Shown here: piece after piece, positions 25,383-38,000 of the stretch
How the letters are laid out: every line of letters starts with the position of its first letter
Numbering within the stretch: the stretch's first letter is position 1
The notes under the pieces: generated by a model
Databases searched by the model: none
Seen by the model: only the letters and a program-made list of their open reading frames with translations
Told to the model about the DNA's origin: nothing
DNA from: Phoenix dactylifera
Lineage: Eukaryota; Streptophyta; Magnoliopsida; Arecales; Arecaceae
Length of the DNA stretch: 64,000 bases
Direction of reading: 5' to 3'
Assembly (NCBI RefSeq): GCF_009389715.1
Contig: NC_052401.1
Span: 4,003,530-4,067,529 of the forward strand
Made by a program: the position numbers and the translations under genes

Positions 25383-25443
25383 CACGTGGAAAGAAAGAAT
25401 CGAGGATTTATGGCTTCAATCACCAATTGGATACTGGCACGTG
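25383..25443 (+). promoter_or_regulatory. Two G-box/ABRE elements upstream of the kinase gene
   Basis: CACGTG occurs at 25383-25388 (in GCCACGTGGA) and again at 25438-25443 (in GGCACGTGGC), 55 bp apart. The ACGTGGC context matches abscisic-acid response elements bound by bZIP factors. Both lie about 1.1 kb upstream of the kinase start codon, in a locally GC-richer promoter stretch. Confidence 0.5.
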
Positions 25444-25645
25444 GCATAAGACGTTTGTTTGGTCATTGAATTGGGCCTCGTAGTATTTTTCTTTGCTAAC
25501 CCGCTGTTTCCCTCCCTTCTCAGCATGATCGTGCTCCCCTCTCATCCTCTTCCTCCCGCCTTTTCTCTCTCCTTGATTTTTTTTCTTATTTTTTTAATGG
25601 AGAAATTCTCTCTCTATCACTCCGATTTTTTTTAAAAAAAAATCT

Positions 25646-25646
25646 T

Positions 25647-25700
<54 letters not shown>
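25646..25700 (+). repeat. (CT)n microsatellite in the kinase promoter or leader
   Basis: A CT dinucleotide run of about 50 bp ending 'ctctgtctctgtgtc'. Pyrimidine-rich tracts like this are common around plant transcription starts, so transcription may begin nearby. Confidence 0.9.
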
Positions 25701-25703
<3 letters not shown>

Positions 25704-26291
25704 GTGTCGCAAATCCAATTCATTTGAGCTGTGGCTTGGCTCAGGACATCTAACGGCCAAAAATTGCTTGGCCGGGCGGGCTTGTAGGGTTATAGCTCCG
25801 ACAAATCCTCTCTGCTTCTTTTTTTTTTTTTTCCAAAATCATCCTCTTTGCTGGAACGATCAATACGTTCTTTCAATAACATTTAGTTTTTCTTTTTTAA
25901 TCTTTGATTATCGCTCTGTCCAATTTGATCGCCCTGTCCGTGATTTGCTCGATTCGGTTTGCGGAAAATAGGAAGAAGAGTTGGGGGAGAGAGGGATTCG
26001 CCGTAAGAAAATTGATGAGAGATGACCCGAGAAATGCCGGTCGGAGCCCGAGTTTCGGGTTTCCGGTCTAGGTCTTGAGAGCAATCTGGAATTGGGATCG
26101 GGTTCTTGAGGTTTTCGTTGATTCTTGTTCTTTATTTCAATCAAAATTTGGTTTTTGATCCATATCTTGTGGTTGGTGATCTTGATTTTTGAGACTTCGC
26201 AAATCTTTTGCATTCTATTTAAAGGATTACGAGGAGGAGTGCCTACCATCGAAATCAAGTTCTTGAAGAATCTGGAAAAGATTTGAATTTT

Positions 26292-26475
26292 ATGATGCAT
26301 TGGAGGTGAAAGATTTCATTTTGAGGAGTTTGAGAGTTTGCTCCTGTTGGATGTGTAGAATCCCTCTTTCCTCAAGAGGGATTTGGGTTGCAATTGAACA
26401 GAATCTTTGCGCTGTTTGAAGGTTTTGGTGTCGCAGAGTTCTTGGGGCAATGCAGTTCCATTGCCACACTTAATG
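26292..26475 (+). promoter_or_regulatory. Upstream ORFs in the probable kinase leader
   Basis: If the leader is unspliced, it carries short ORFs at 26292-26309, 26351-26419 and 26450-26473. The last ends in TAA, which overlaps an ATG at 26473 as TAATG. That ATG is in frame with the main start at 26524, adding 17 residues. Whether these are in the mature mRNA is not known from sequence alone. Confidence 0.4.
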
Positions 26476-26523
26476 TGTCCAATTTGTAATACCAGAGGAA
26501 AAAGGTGGTGTTTAGTTGTGCTT

Positions 26524-29500
26524 ATGGGCTGCATTTGCTCCAAGGGTATTAGCGCAGATGAGGATGGTGAGACCCAGCAGAAAGATCTGAGCAAGTCCTT
26601 GAAGCGGTTCGCCACGCTCTCGAAGAAAGAGGAGGCTGTGGCAGCAGTTGCCGAAGTGGTTGTTGGAAATGACGGGGTTGCAGTCGGCCCTGCACTCCGA
26701 ATGTCGGATGAGGAGAAGGAGAAGAAAGCCGCGGTGAATGCCGACAGGATGCGGAAAGCTGTTCGGCACCAGAGACGGGCGACTGTGGATGTCGGGGCAA
26801 ATGGCAGTTCAACGGTCGGTGGCGGCGATGAGGCGGAGCCCAATTTGGCAATTGTTGATGTGCCCAATGGGTTCTCGGGGGAGCATGAGGCAGCTGGTTG
26901 GCCTTCCTGGCTCACATCTGTGGCAGGGGAAGCAGTAAAGGGGTGGCTGCCTCGAAGAGCAAATTCATTTGAGAAGTTAGATAAGGTCTGTTGTTTACTT
27001 TTGATTGCTGTATTCTCCTTTTACTTTCATGATTTGGTGTCTGACCTATTACTTGGTTGTTTTTTCTTTCTTTCTTATTCTTCACATGCATTAGAAGAAC
27101 AAAAATGTTATCCTTGTAAACTGCAACTTTGTTATTGTATTGGAAACTACAACATTGTTATTGTATACTTTGATGGTTTTGTTTTGACTCTGGTAATCTG
27201 GCAGTGGCAGAACATATATAGAAACTTCTAAAATATAGATTCATATGCACCTAATGTCCTTATTGTGAAATTGATAGAATACATGTATATCTCATGTGAA
27301 TTTGTCTGGGCACCTTAAACTGAGTCATTAGAAGTCATAATGTAATCAGTAACTGGTTAGAAGTGCACTGTTTCTTAATATTGCTTCTGAAGCTTCTGTT
27401 AGCGAAGAAACTTTGCTTACTTGCAATAAAATAAATAATATAGGCAAAAAGAAACACTAATTTTTATTGTGTATTTTGTTATGTCATCCTTTCATAGTTG
27501 AAGTGTTACTTTATGACTATTTTAATGCTTATGGATTGAGTGCAAATTTTTTGCCACCATAGTTAGGACTTGAAGTTAGTCTTTTGTTTTGCAAATTACT
27601 ATCTGCATTTCATTTAATCTTCTTTAATCATCTTTGCAGATTGGACAAGGAACTTACAGTCATGTGTACAGGGCCCGTGATCTTGAAACTGGCAAAATTG
27701 TGGCACTCAAGAAAGTGCGATTTGTTAATATGGATCCGGAAAGTGTCCGATTTATGGCGAGGGAAATTCATATTCTGCGAAGACTTGATCACCCAAATGT
27801 TATAAAGCTTGAAGGTATAGTTACGTCGAGAATGTCATGCAACTTGTATCTTGTCTTCGAATATATGGAGCACGACCTTGCTGGACTTGCAGCAACGCCT
27901 GGGATCAAGTTCACAGAACCACAGGTCTTTTCTCCAATAAAATGTTTCCTAATTTTTATTACCCCTCGGTAGATCCTTCTGACCTAGTTGCCTATGGTCT
28001 CACATTCTCATTCAGACCATCTTCATGTGGATTCCAGGTTAAGTGTTATATGCAGCAGCTACTTCGTGGGCTTGATCATTGCCATAGTCGCGGGATTTTA
28101 CATCGAGATATTAAGGGTTCGAATCTTCTGATTGACAACAATGGCATTCTCAGAATAGGAGACTTTGGCCTGGCAACAATTTTCAATCCTGATCACAAAC
28201 AACCGCTAACAAGTCGTGTTGTAACACTGTGGTATCGGCCTCCTGAGCTTTTGCTTGGTTCTACAGAATATGATGTTGCCATTGATTTGTGGAGTGCTGG
28301 TTGCATCCTTGCAGAATTGCTTGCTGGCAAGCCAATCATGCCAGGAAGAACTGAGGTATAACTCTCCTGGCAGATGCTTAGTTATTAGATGAGGAATGTG
28401 CAGACATGTGCATAGATGTGCACAACATAACAGAAGGTTGCAGAATTCATGAATCAAATTGCCCATTTCTTTTTACAATTGGATGTTTGGAGGTTCTCCA
28501 ATGAGATTCAAAGTAGCTGTATAAACTTATCTTTGATAACATTGCTCAAATTGGATTATAGGATACCCGATGTACTTCACCTATCCATTCACTTCGAAAA
28601 ATAGTTCGGTTGGACTGAATGAGGTTTAAAATCTGACAATTGGACCTGTGTGAATATCCTTTATTGATTGGTGTAATGCCAATCAAATAATTTTTTCTTA
28701 AGTAACCATGCCTGTCGAAGACTTCCATACATATCTGTCGGACTTTTCATAATAAATTATTCTTTAATTTTAATTATACATGATGGTAATCTTTATCGGT
28801 TCTCCATAACTTTAGGCTTATATCTCTAAAATTTAATTTCACTAATAATATGGATTCTAATCCTGATTTTTCTTATGACATACATATATGGATTTGGTAC
28901 ATTTTTAGCTTAAGGTAGTTATTGAAGCTCAGCTGGTACTTGTCTTTGATATTTTTTTTTTCATTTGGCATTTGTTTTAGCATAAAATCATAGAACACTT
29001 AAGCATAAAGTAATTAATTTTTGTGGGAGTTGATACTTTGAGTTTGGCTAAGTGGCTGTAACTCTATGGTGCTGAATTTGGTAGATTTTCATCTGAATTC
29101 ATTTTTTCTTGATTATTTGATTTAAATGAAATCAAGTTCTTAAAGAAGGCATATTTAATTTCCAGAAAAATGGGATAGATGAGTGATCATAAGGAAGTAA
29201 TTGCAAAATTTGAAAATTCTAGTCAAGCTTAAAAATTTCAATTGCATAGCGACTTTTGTATTTGAGTCACATCCAAGTTACAACCACTAGTTCATACAAT
29301 CAGAAATTGCTTTTACACAAAGTCCCAACTCCCAGTAGTACCACTATCATAAAAATTTCTGTAGCATCTATATTGCCAGCAATGTCACCATTGCTATCCT
29401 GGCAACTATTTGTGAGATTCAATATACTGCTTATCTGAAAAACTACATATGATCACAGATCAAAAATCCCTGTTTGTTGGCGCAACGAACATAACCACTG

Positions 29501-32418
29501 CAACTTACACAAATGCTGCAGCCATTAGCACTGCAACTACACCATCACCACTATTTCTTCCATTCTTGCTGAGATTAATATATATTTTTGTTCATTTTCT
29601 CCTTGTGACTAAACAAAAGAAAGGAATCGTGACTTTCTTTTATTTTTGTTTTCTTTTTGATTTTCTGTTCTGCTCCATTAATATTCCCTTTTGTCCACTG
29701 CTCTCTGCAAACAAACACAGCCTTAATATATTGGCCCTAGTTAAGATATTCTTCTGGTATTTCTTTATGATATTCTTTTAAAAATTTTAAATATATGTAG
29801 ATGGATAGAAGTGATAAAAAAAAGTTTCTCTTTATTGTTAAAATAGTTTTTCCCCTCTCTATGATTGTTTGTTGTACCAAATTTCATTCTCATCTAATCC
29901 TTGGTGGCCGAACCACTGTTAGGTGGAGCAATTGCACAAGATTTTCAAGCTGTGTGGATCACCATCTGATGAGTACTGGAAGAAATCGAAGCTGCCTCAT
30001 GCAACTATTTTCAAACCTCAGAACCGATACCGGCGCTGTTTTGCTGAGACATTTAAGGATTTCCCTCCTTCAGCATTAGCTCTTTTGGATTCCCTACTTG
30101 CAATAGAACCAGAAAAACGGGGAAGAGCAGCTTCTGCCCTTGACAGTGAAGTAAGTTCTGACTTTTTGTAACTTGCAATTTAAATCAGGATTGTTTTTTT
30201 GAGCTGTAGTTTGGAATGCTTCTAGGTACTAATTTCTGGCTCTTCCTGTATATTTTTTCAGAAATTTGTATTGTGAATGAATATAGTGTTAATAATTCCT
30301 CATTAGATATCATTCTTTAAGATTGATTTGCGTGTAATCTATCTTTATTTCTAATATTTTAACTTTCTTAATTCGGGAGTGATCTTTGTACCATCTTACT
30401 ACAGGAATCTTTTGGGTAGTATCTTATTCTTAACTTGGGAAGTGTCTCACAATTCGCTATGGTAGGCAGTAAAGTTTATGTCCGCGACTGCATGCCTTTC
30501 TCTTTCAAAAAAACATAATTATCAATGATTTTCTTGAAGAATGATAATGTATTTTTTTTATGATCACAAACATTTTTTTCTTTTCTTCTGCAAATTGTTG
30601 AAGGATTAGCAATTATTTTCATGTTTTGTTCTTAATGTATCAAGTTGTTGCCTTGTTCATACTTTTATGATCACTAACATCTAGTTTCACCTTTCAGTTT
30701 TTCAGATCAATGCCACTTGCATGTGATCCTTCAAGCTTGCCCAGATATCCACCAAGCAAGGAGTACAATGCTAAACTTCGGGAAGAGGAAGCTAGGAGGT
30801 ACCGTATCTATGACAAAAATTATTTACAGAAAGCTCCTTGTTTGGAAGAAATTTATCAAACATCTCTTAGTTAAGAGTTAGAGATAATAAAATTGCTATA
30901 TTTATGGCAGTTCAGTTGAGATTGAAACCATTCAACCTCTTATGCTACATCCCTTTACAGGCAAAGAGCGGCAGCCAAAAGTGACCGGGGATCAGAATCT
31001 GTAAGGCCAGGAAGAGGAGAATCCAGAGCAATGCAAGTGCCATTAGAACAGCAGGTATCATTGCACGTTTTTAGTTATGTAGCTCTTCATTATTGTAACA
31101 AAATACTGTAAATAGAATAATTGAATTTTTACTTAAGAGATAAGACCCCTTGAGAAATAATGTCTGTCGATAATCATACTTAGCTTCTAGATCGGCTGCA
31201 GATTTATGTTCATAAGAAGAATCCATAAAAGAATTTGCATCGCTCTGTCTCTGTGTGCGCGCATGTGCATGTGCATGCAGTATCTGTCTGTCTCTCATGC
31301 ACATTACAGCAACCCAAATTTTCTCTTCTTGTTATCAGTTAGCAGGTTCAACCATAGTGAGGAAGTTGGTATTCAGGCTTGATTTGTTCATAATTTGTTT
31401 GTTTTCTCACTGGCACAGAAGCGACAATCACAGGCAAATCCCAAAAGCACCAGTGATAAGTACAGTCCACTGGAAGATGGTGCAGAAGGATTCCCAATTG
31501 ACCCACCCTCAGGAGCAGAGAATGGCTTCCCTCAATCTGGTCACCCTGGTCCATATGGAAACTTATGGGCTAAGAATGTCAATAAAGATGTCCGTTCCCA
31601 TAGTTCTATGAGGGTGCCAAACGGTCCTCAGCTAAGGACACAGGGATCATATAGGCCTCAGTCTGGTGCCGACTTCTCCAATTTACCAGCTCCAGCAGCA
31701 GCAAAAGGCAGCTCAAACTCGAGATACAATCGGCTTGATGTGACTGAGCCCTCTGAGAAGCAGATGCTTGATAGGCCTTCCTCCACTTATAGGAAAGACT
31801 ATGGAGTTGGAGGGAAGGACTCAACAGCAATGGTAAGTTCTGATAGCATACTATTTTTACATTGACTAATAAAGAGCAATTGCTTCACTTGGCAAGCGCT
31901 GAAGCTGTAGACCTGAGGACTAAACTTTCACATGCTTAGATGATGGAATGCCAACCTTAGAAACTTGTGATCTCAGCCAATGTGCTGTTCAAAAAGTTAG
32001 CCTGAATTAGATTCATGTCACCAAGTACCTGTGATTCTTGAGACATGGCTGAAGAGCCTTGTTCATTCATTATGTAGCCCCTCACATTTGCATTTCTGGT
32101 CCATGCAAATTGCATCATCTGCTACTTTGCCAGAGTCAATCAGCAAAACACCTGTCCTTGGGTTCAACCTTGCCATATATTAGAGCTTGGAGCTCTAATG
32201 ATAATAATCATATAGTCTTCATGCTTTAAGTTTGAATTATAATGTTGAATGCTTGCCTGATTCAGGGTTATGGTGCTAAGAACAAAAGAATCCACTATTC
32301 TGGGCCGTTGGTGCCGCCAGGGGGAAACATTGAAGACATGCTCAAAGAGCATGAGAGGCAGATCCAGCAAGCAGTTCGCAAAGCACGCCTCGATAAGGTC
32401 AAGACCAAGAACTTATGA
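26524..32418 (+). CDS. CDK-like serine/threonine protein kinase, At1g54610 type, with N-myristoylation signal
   Basis: Eight exons encode 684 residues: 26524-26985, 27640-27924, 28038-28355, 29923-30150, 30698-30798, 30961-31054, 31419-31832 and 32266-32418. All introns are GT-AG and phases agree. The start gives MGCICSK, with Gly2 for N-myristoylation and Cys3/Cys5 for palmitoylation, so the kinase is probably held at the plasma membrane. Exon 1 ends with the family's SFEKLDK. Exon 2 starts the kinase domain with IGQGTYSHVY and the lysine of VALKKV. Exon 3 has HRDIKGSNLL, DFGLA and the T-loop RVVTLWYRPPELLLG. Exon 4 completes the lower lobe. The C-terminal ~250 residues are low-complexity and end NIEDMLKEHERQIQQAVRKA. 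All catalytic residues are present. This plant group is CDC2-related, but members lack a PSTAIRE helix and their cyclin partners are unclear. The exact orthologue is not assigned. Confidence 0.93.
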
Positions 32419-35047
32419 GAACATCACATTGACGGCCTTGCTCTTTCCAAGCAGGAATGGCAGTTCAGATGATAAGACGAGCTGGTTCTCACTTACATTC
32501 TTGAAATCGAAATAATGGTAGAGCAGAGTACCTTGCACAAGTCTGAATCATTTTACAGCACAAAGGCCACAATTGTCGTGATTAGCAAAGAAGGAATGTG
32601 ATGTTGGATGTTAAAGTTGTAAGATAGCATGATCAAGAAGCTCATGGTGGTTCAAAACCAGTTCTTAGCCGCACTTCTACAGCTTCACCTGCTCATTTGT
32701 AAACTTAATGCAGAACGCCAATTGTATATTTCATGGGAGCTTTGAGTTATGGGGAAGTGTCGAAGAATATATCAATTTAAGAGTAAGGGCCAATTGGAAT
32801 TTCTTGGGCATGTCTCTGAGACCAAGGGATTGGATCATGGAAAGCCGAAATAAGAGGGGTCTATTTTCAATTGCATATCATCATGTATCTCAGAGTCATC
32901 TTCTCAAAAGTTGAGGGTATCCAGACAAAGCTCTGTATATGTTTATATATTCCTTCTTCTTAGCTGCACCAGAACTCAAAGCTGTCATCTTATTGTTATG
33001 TATGTACTAATAATTGGCTGGCCTGCGAATGGATAATAACAGGATCATCTAACACAAGACATTGTCATTTGGAAGTTTGTTACTATTGGCCTTAAAGAGG
33101 TTTGAAGTATCAACAGCAGTGTTAGGAGCGAGGTAAGCTTCATTTCAACCTGGTAGCAAACGGTTGAGGTGTTAGGCATCCCGTGGTGCCTGCCATTCTG
33201 GCTTCCTCCCCTGATCTGCAGCCTCCAATTCCTCCAATCAACAGTGTTTAGCTCCCATTGAGAGGCCAGTTTAAGAAATCAATGGCCATAAAAGCTATGA
33301 TTGAGGGAGTCTCTTGGCTTTGTCTTTAGGTTGGTCTCTTTTTACTGATTGTCTAGAGAAGAATTCTCTGCTCCAGCAACAACCCATAACGTAATTATTG
33401 GTCCAGATTTTACAGCCCCAAAAAAACCCTAATCAATACCTTCCCTCATGCAATGCAATGCAGGCAAAAAAAAAAAAAAAAACCTTCCAGTGGAGCATAG
33501 GTGTCTGTAGTTCATTTAAGAAGAAGATATCACGATAGCAGTGAACAAAGGGGATATTTAATAATTCAATCTAGCCATCCTCTGTACAGTTAATTCTTGC
33601 CTTCAGATAGCTCCAAGTTGTTGAATAAAATTCAAGTTTATTCTCATTTTTTTGTCCTTAGTTGAATGATCTCTGCAAGCAGACTGATCAAGAATCATCT
33701 CAAATACTCATGTCAATAATCTTACCTTATTATTTTGTGATCTTAGTTTATTTTTAAAACTTTTGATGAACCTTTTTCTCAGATCCCACTTGCCTACAAT
33801 GCTACATATCAAACTTCAGGAATTTCGTTGCTTTGGCTTCCTGCTTTGGCCAAATTCTTTCCCTCATCAGTCGCAGGATCCTAGTAGCAACTCACACACG
33901 TTGTAGTATGGGAATAAGCGTGTCCCTACTTCAGACCAAGCTGTTGTGATGGTTCGGGTGAAGCTGTCCGCGGTAGAGGCATCCGAATCAACCAGTTGCA
34001 TTGGCTTAAAACTTTCAAAAGTTTATCAACTAGAATACGAACATTTAATGTTGGTTAGCAGCTTTTACCTGCAGCTTAAACTGTAGTATCTTGTTCAAAC
34101 CTCAGAAAACCCCAGGCCTCAGAAAAAGATGCAAAAGAACAATTCCATCTATTTAGTATGCAAGCAGCAACTTATCTCATGCACCATGTAGAAATATCTG
34201 GAACCAACAATTTTGTTCTATCCTTGTCGATGTCTTCACGTCTTTTTTTTTTTTTTTTTTGCCTTCAGAGTCACGGCTTTACATGGTACTACTGGAAACA
34301 GGCAAATTTGCTAGTACCCCCACCTTGCAAGTTCTTCATTCTTCCATGTTCCTGGTTTGGATCATGCAGATTATTGGCTGGCTAAATTATCATCCTAGGC
34401 AAAGTTCTCCCAAACATCTCCTTCCATGTCCCAAGTATTATTTAGAGAGCATATATTAGAACGGGCATAATGATGATAAAAATTGGACTGGCGCAAAATT
34501 CAGATGAAATTGGACCATTCATACGTGCTTGAACACTAGAATTGGTGCTCCCTCGGTGGTAAATGCCAGTGGAAACCGAGCACTCAACCTATTTAACAAG
34601 GGAAGGCTCCATCTATTTGTATAGTTTTAGAGACATTTTAAGAACCATTTAATTTAGCTTACTAAAGAGCAAAGGCTGATGGATTAAATACAGTAGAACG
34701 AATGAGATAGTCCACGAGTATTTCTACTGTTGCTCCTGGCAGCATACAGACCTTGGAGAGCTTTCAAGTTCAAGACTCTCCTAATTCATGTGCACCATCT
34801 AGCCATGCTGTGTGGACTGCAATGCCAACAGTGGAAGGACTAAATTGAAGCTGGCAACTATTTTATGACAGAATTTTATAATTTGACAAACTAGAAGTAG
34901 TTTCTAAGTCTGGATGTGACAGAATTTAGTATGTAACCTGTATGGAGAAAAGGAAGCTGTAGTAGTAAAGCGCCTCTTTGTAACACTAAATCAGAAACTG
35001 AACCAATTCTAAGCATTTGCTTACAGTCGAGAATATGATTAGAGAAA
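32419..35047. other. Kinase 3' untranslated region and intergenic DNA
   Basis: The first ~600 bp are probably kinase 3' UTR. The remainder has no recognisable gene. A poly(A) run at 33467-33482 and a T run near 34243-34260 are the only marked features. The last part is probably the 3' UTR of the minus-strand methyltransferase gene. Confidence 0.5.
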
Positions 35048-38000
35048 TTAGCTGTTGCTACCCAAATGCTTCTGGATGTCCTGAAACGATGCCGTGGCAG
35101 AGCCCCTCATCTTAGCCTTCTTCTGCGAAGGATGCTCCCTCCATCCTGTCATGAAAATGACCTGCAGTGACCAATTTAAAACCCTGGTTATGGCTCTGCT
35201 CCAAGAAGCATATTCAATCAAAAATAAGTACAACCTGGTTAGACAGCGCCTTATCTCACTAGTACTAAAGGAAGAAACCTGACTACATGAGTCAGTATAC
35301 TCGTGCAAAGAGGTGTCCCGTTTGCACGGATTCGATGCCTTTATTCAGTAAAATGGCAATAGTTCACCTATGCCATACCTGGAAAGTTGCCGGAACACTT
35401 CCATCTTCTGCTCCAAACATCGACTGGTACACTGCAGCAGTAGCCAAAGCTGTGTCTCTCTTTAGGATCTGACCCAATTATTTTGCAGCATGTTAATTTA
35501 AGCAGGGAAAGGAGAACCTAGGAAATAGTCGAACTTCTTAGGGAATTGCAAGCAAGTTCATTTTCAAAATGAGACTCACCGTACTTCTTTGAAGAAGGGC
35601 ACTGGTCTCCCCCATTGCTCGCAGATGTTCAACGAGCTCCAAAGCTACAACAAATTCAAATTCAGGAATTCAAAAAAAAAAAAACAGAAAAACAAAGAAA
35701 AAGCAATTCTTGCAACAATTGCAATGAACTAAGCTTTTAAATCTTTACCAATTGCTTATGACAAATATCCAGATCAAAGCTGCTCACACCACAATAAAAG
35801 TATATTGCAGTGCATTATATGCATGGATTAAAACTTACTTTCCCCAAAACAATCTTATCTTAGCAGATAGATACTATCAGCTCCTCAGAAGTCAGCAGAT
35901 ATTGGTAAAATAGGCCTCTAGAAACTAAATTATGCAATTGGATAATTGCTACAAAATTGCTCAGGTACCCTTCCTCTCTTGATTGAACACTACAGAGCTC
36001 TCAGGCAAATGACTTGTATCCTCCATGGACGGTGGCAGTCTATGGGCCTAATATAAATTGAGGGAAGGGCTTCAGTCAAGGGAGGAACAAGCATAATTAT
36101 GAGAAAATAAATGACACTATCTTCCCTGACGCTTAGCAATCCAATACTGCTAGCTACTAGATAGAGCAATGTGTCTGTCTGTGAAATTGTTTATTCCATG
36201 ATATTTTAGTAGTTTGATGAATAACATTTACAGGCACAGAAAGCTCAACTTCTAAAAGTTTCTCCAAGAATGCAAATGCATGCGGTGTTTTTGTTTACAA
36301 ATTGTCTAATTTACATCTACAACCATGAGATACTCTCCTTTGATGAAAAATACTTAAGGGCCTATAAATACGCTTCCTTGTGATTAGAAGCGGATGGCAC
36401 AGCTCCGTGACCATCGTGGGTCAGGGTTCAAGGAATCACAAAAGCAGTTCGAGCTAAACAATAGTAAAGATATTTCTCATAGATACTGACCACTATCATA
36501 TCTGACAGTATATTCATCAACATCAACACCAGGAAGAGTGAAACCTGCTCTTGTCAGAAGATTTCCTGCATCACGGACCTGAACAAGATATCCCAAAAGT
36601 CCATTCAGAAGCTTATCATGTATTTGGCAACCCTCAACACCTAAGTCATTATCTTCTTATTGATCATTCTCAACTAAAAATGGCACAGTATTTGCAGACA
36701 TACATTTGCTGGATCACAAAAAATGTATCTGCAAAATGCAGAAGCACAATTGTGGTCTGCGAAATATATAATGAATTTATGATATAAGCAGCATATTTCT
36801 CCATGATGTAAAGCAAGGCGGATATGATGCAAAAGCATTACACGTTAAAGCATGCAAGCAGTTCAGCTTTGACTGCAAAACTTATGCCTGTGATAGGTTC
36901 AGGCAACTGAAATCACAACAAAGTTCAGAAAAATGATATTCAAGCATGCTTTATGAACAGGTTAGAGTTGTATTGCAATTGCAAATATAGAGAATGGAGT
37001 GAATTTTCCAGTGCCCTTTACTTCTTTAATATCATAAAGCACCTTCGATTTTTGCAGTTCATGATATTGAAGATGCACAAGGTTGCATAGTTACGGTCAG
37101 GCAAAGCCATTTAAAGAAGAATGAATTTACCTTTTCTTATGCTGCTTATGAAAGGCTTAGACAAGCTTAAGTTGCATGACTTACTCAGAAATTGTTTCTA
37201 GACTTCCAAACAGAATTCCCATGATGCCTTCAAACTTGTCCAAGCACAATAGTAACTTAAATGAGGTGCCATTAAGATTAAGAAACCAATGATTTAACAA
37301 GTTGAGAAAGATCAAAAACAACATAAAATTAACATACGTAAACATGAAATTACTGCACAACTGGAAGCATCAGAACAGACGGACGATATTGTCAAACTTG
37401 ATTTGACTATAAATTTTAATCAAATCTGAAGACAGTGGTTATTTTGGTCTCTTAAGTAACTTCTTAAAGTGAACAATTTCAAATTATGCTCATATAATTA
37501 GGCTACTAATGAGAATATGTTTTTCAGTTCCTTCAATGCATTTGGAGGCATACACAACCTGCACAAACCTGCACTAGCAAGTGCAAGGACGTTAGAAACT
37601 AAGCATTCACAATAATCAGTCTGGGAAAAAAAAAATCAGACAAAATAGAAGCTCATAGATCTAGAAATTACATATATTTTATTTCTTAAATATGTTAAAT
37701 CATGGCATTGTCTAGCAACTAAAGATTCTCAAAGATATAGAATCCAGAACATAACTTAAAATTTTGAAGAAGATACATACTTGTGCCAGAGGAGATAGTC
37801 GAGGGCTTATTCCACCCTCACGTTCCATTTGAGCAACAGTACAAGCTATCCTCAGCTCTCTGATCATCAATCCCAATTAAAAAGTCATATAAAAAAACAA
37901 AGCAGCATGAATGTTCAAAATTATGTAACTTTAAATTGACAAAATTTAACAACTTTAAAGTCTCTCCACCAAGGATAGCCGCTAGAAACAGACCATCAGG

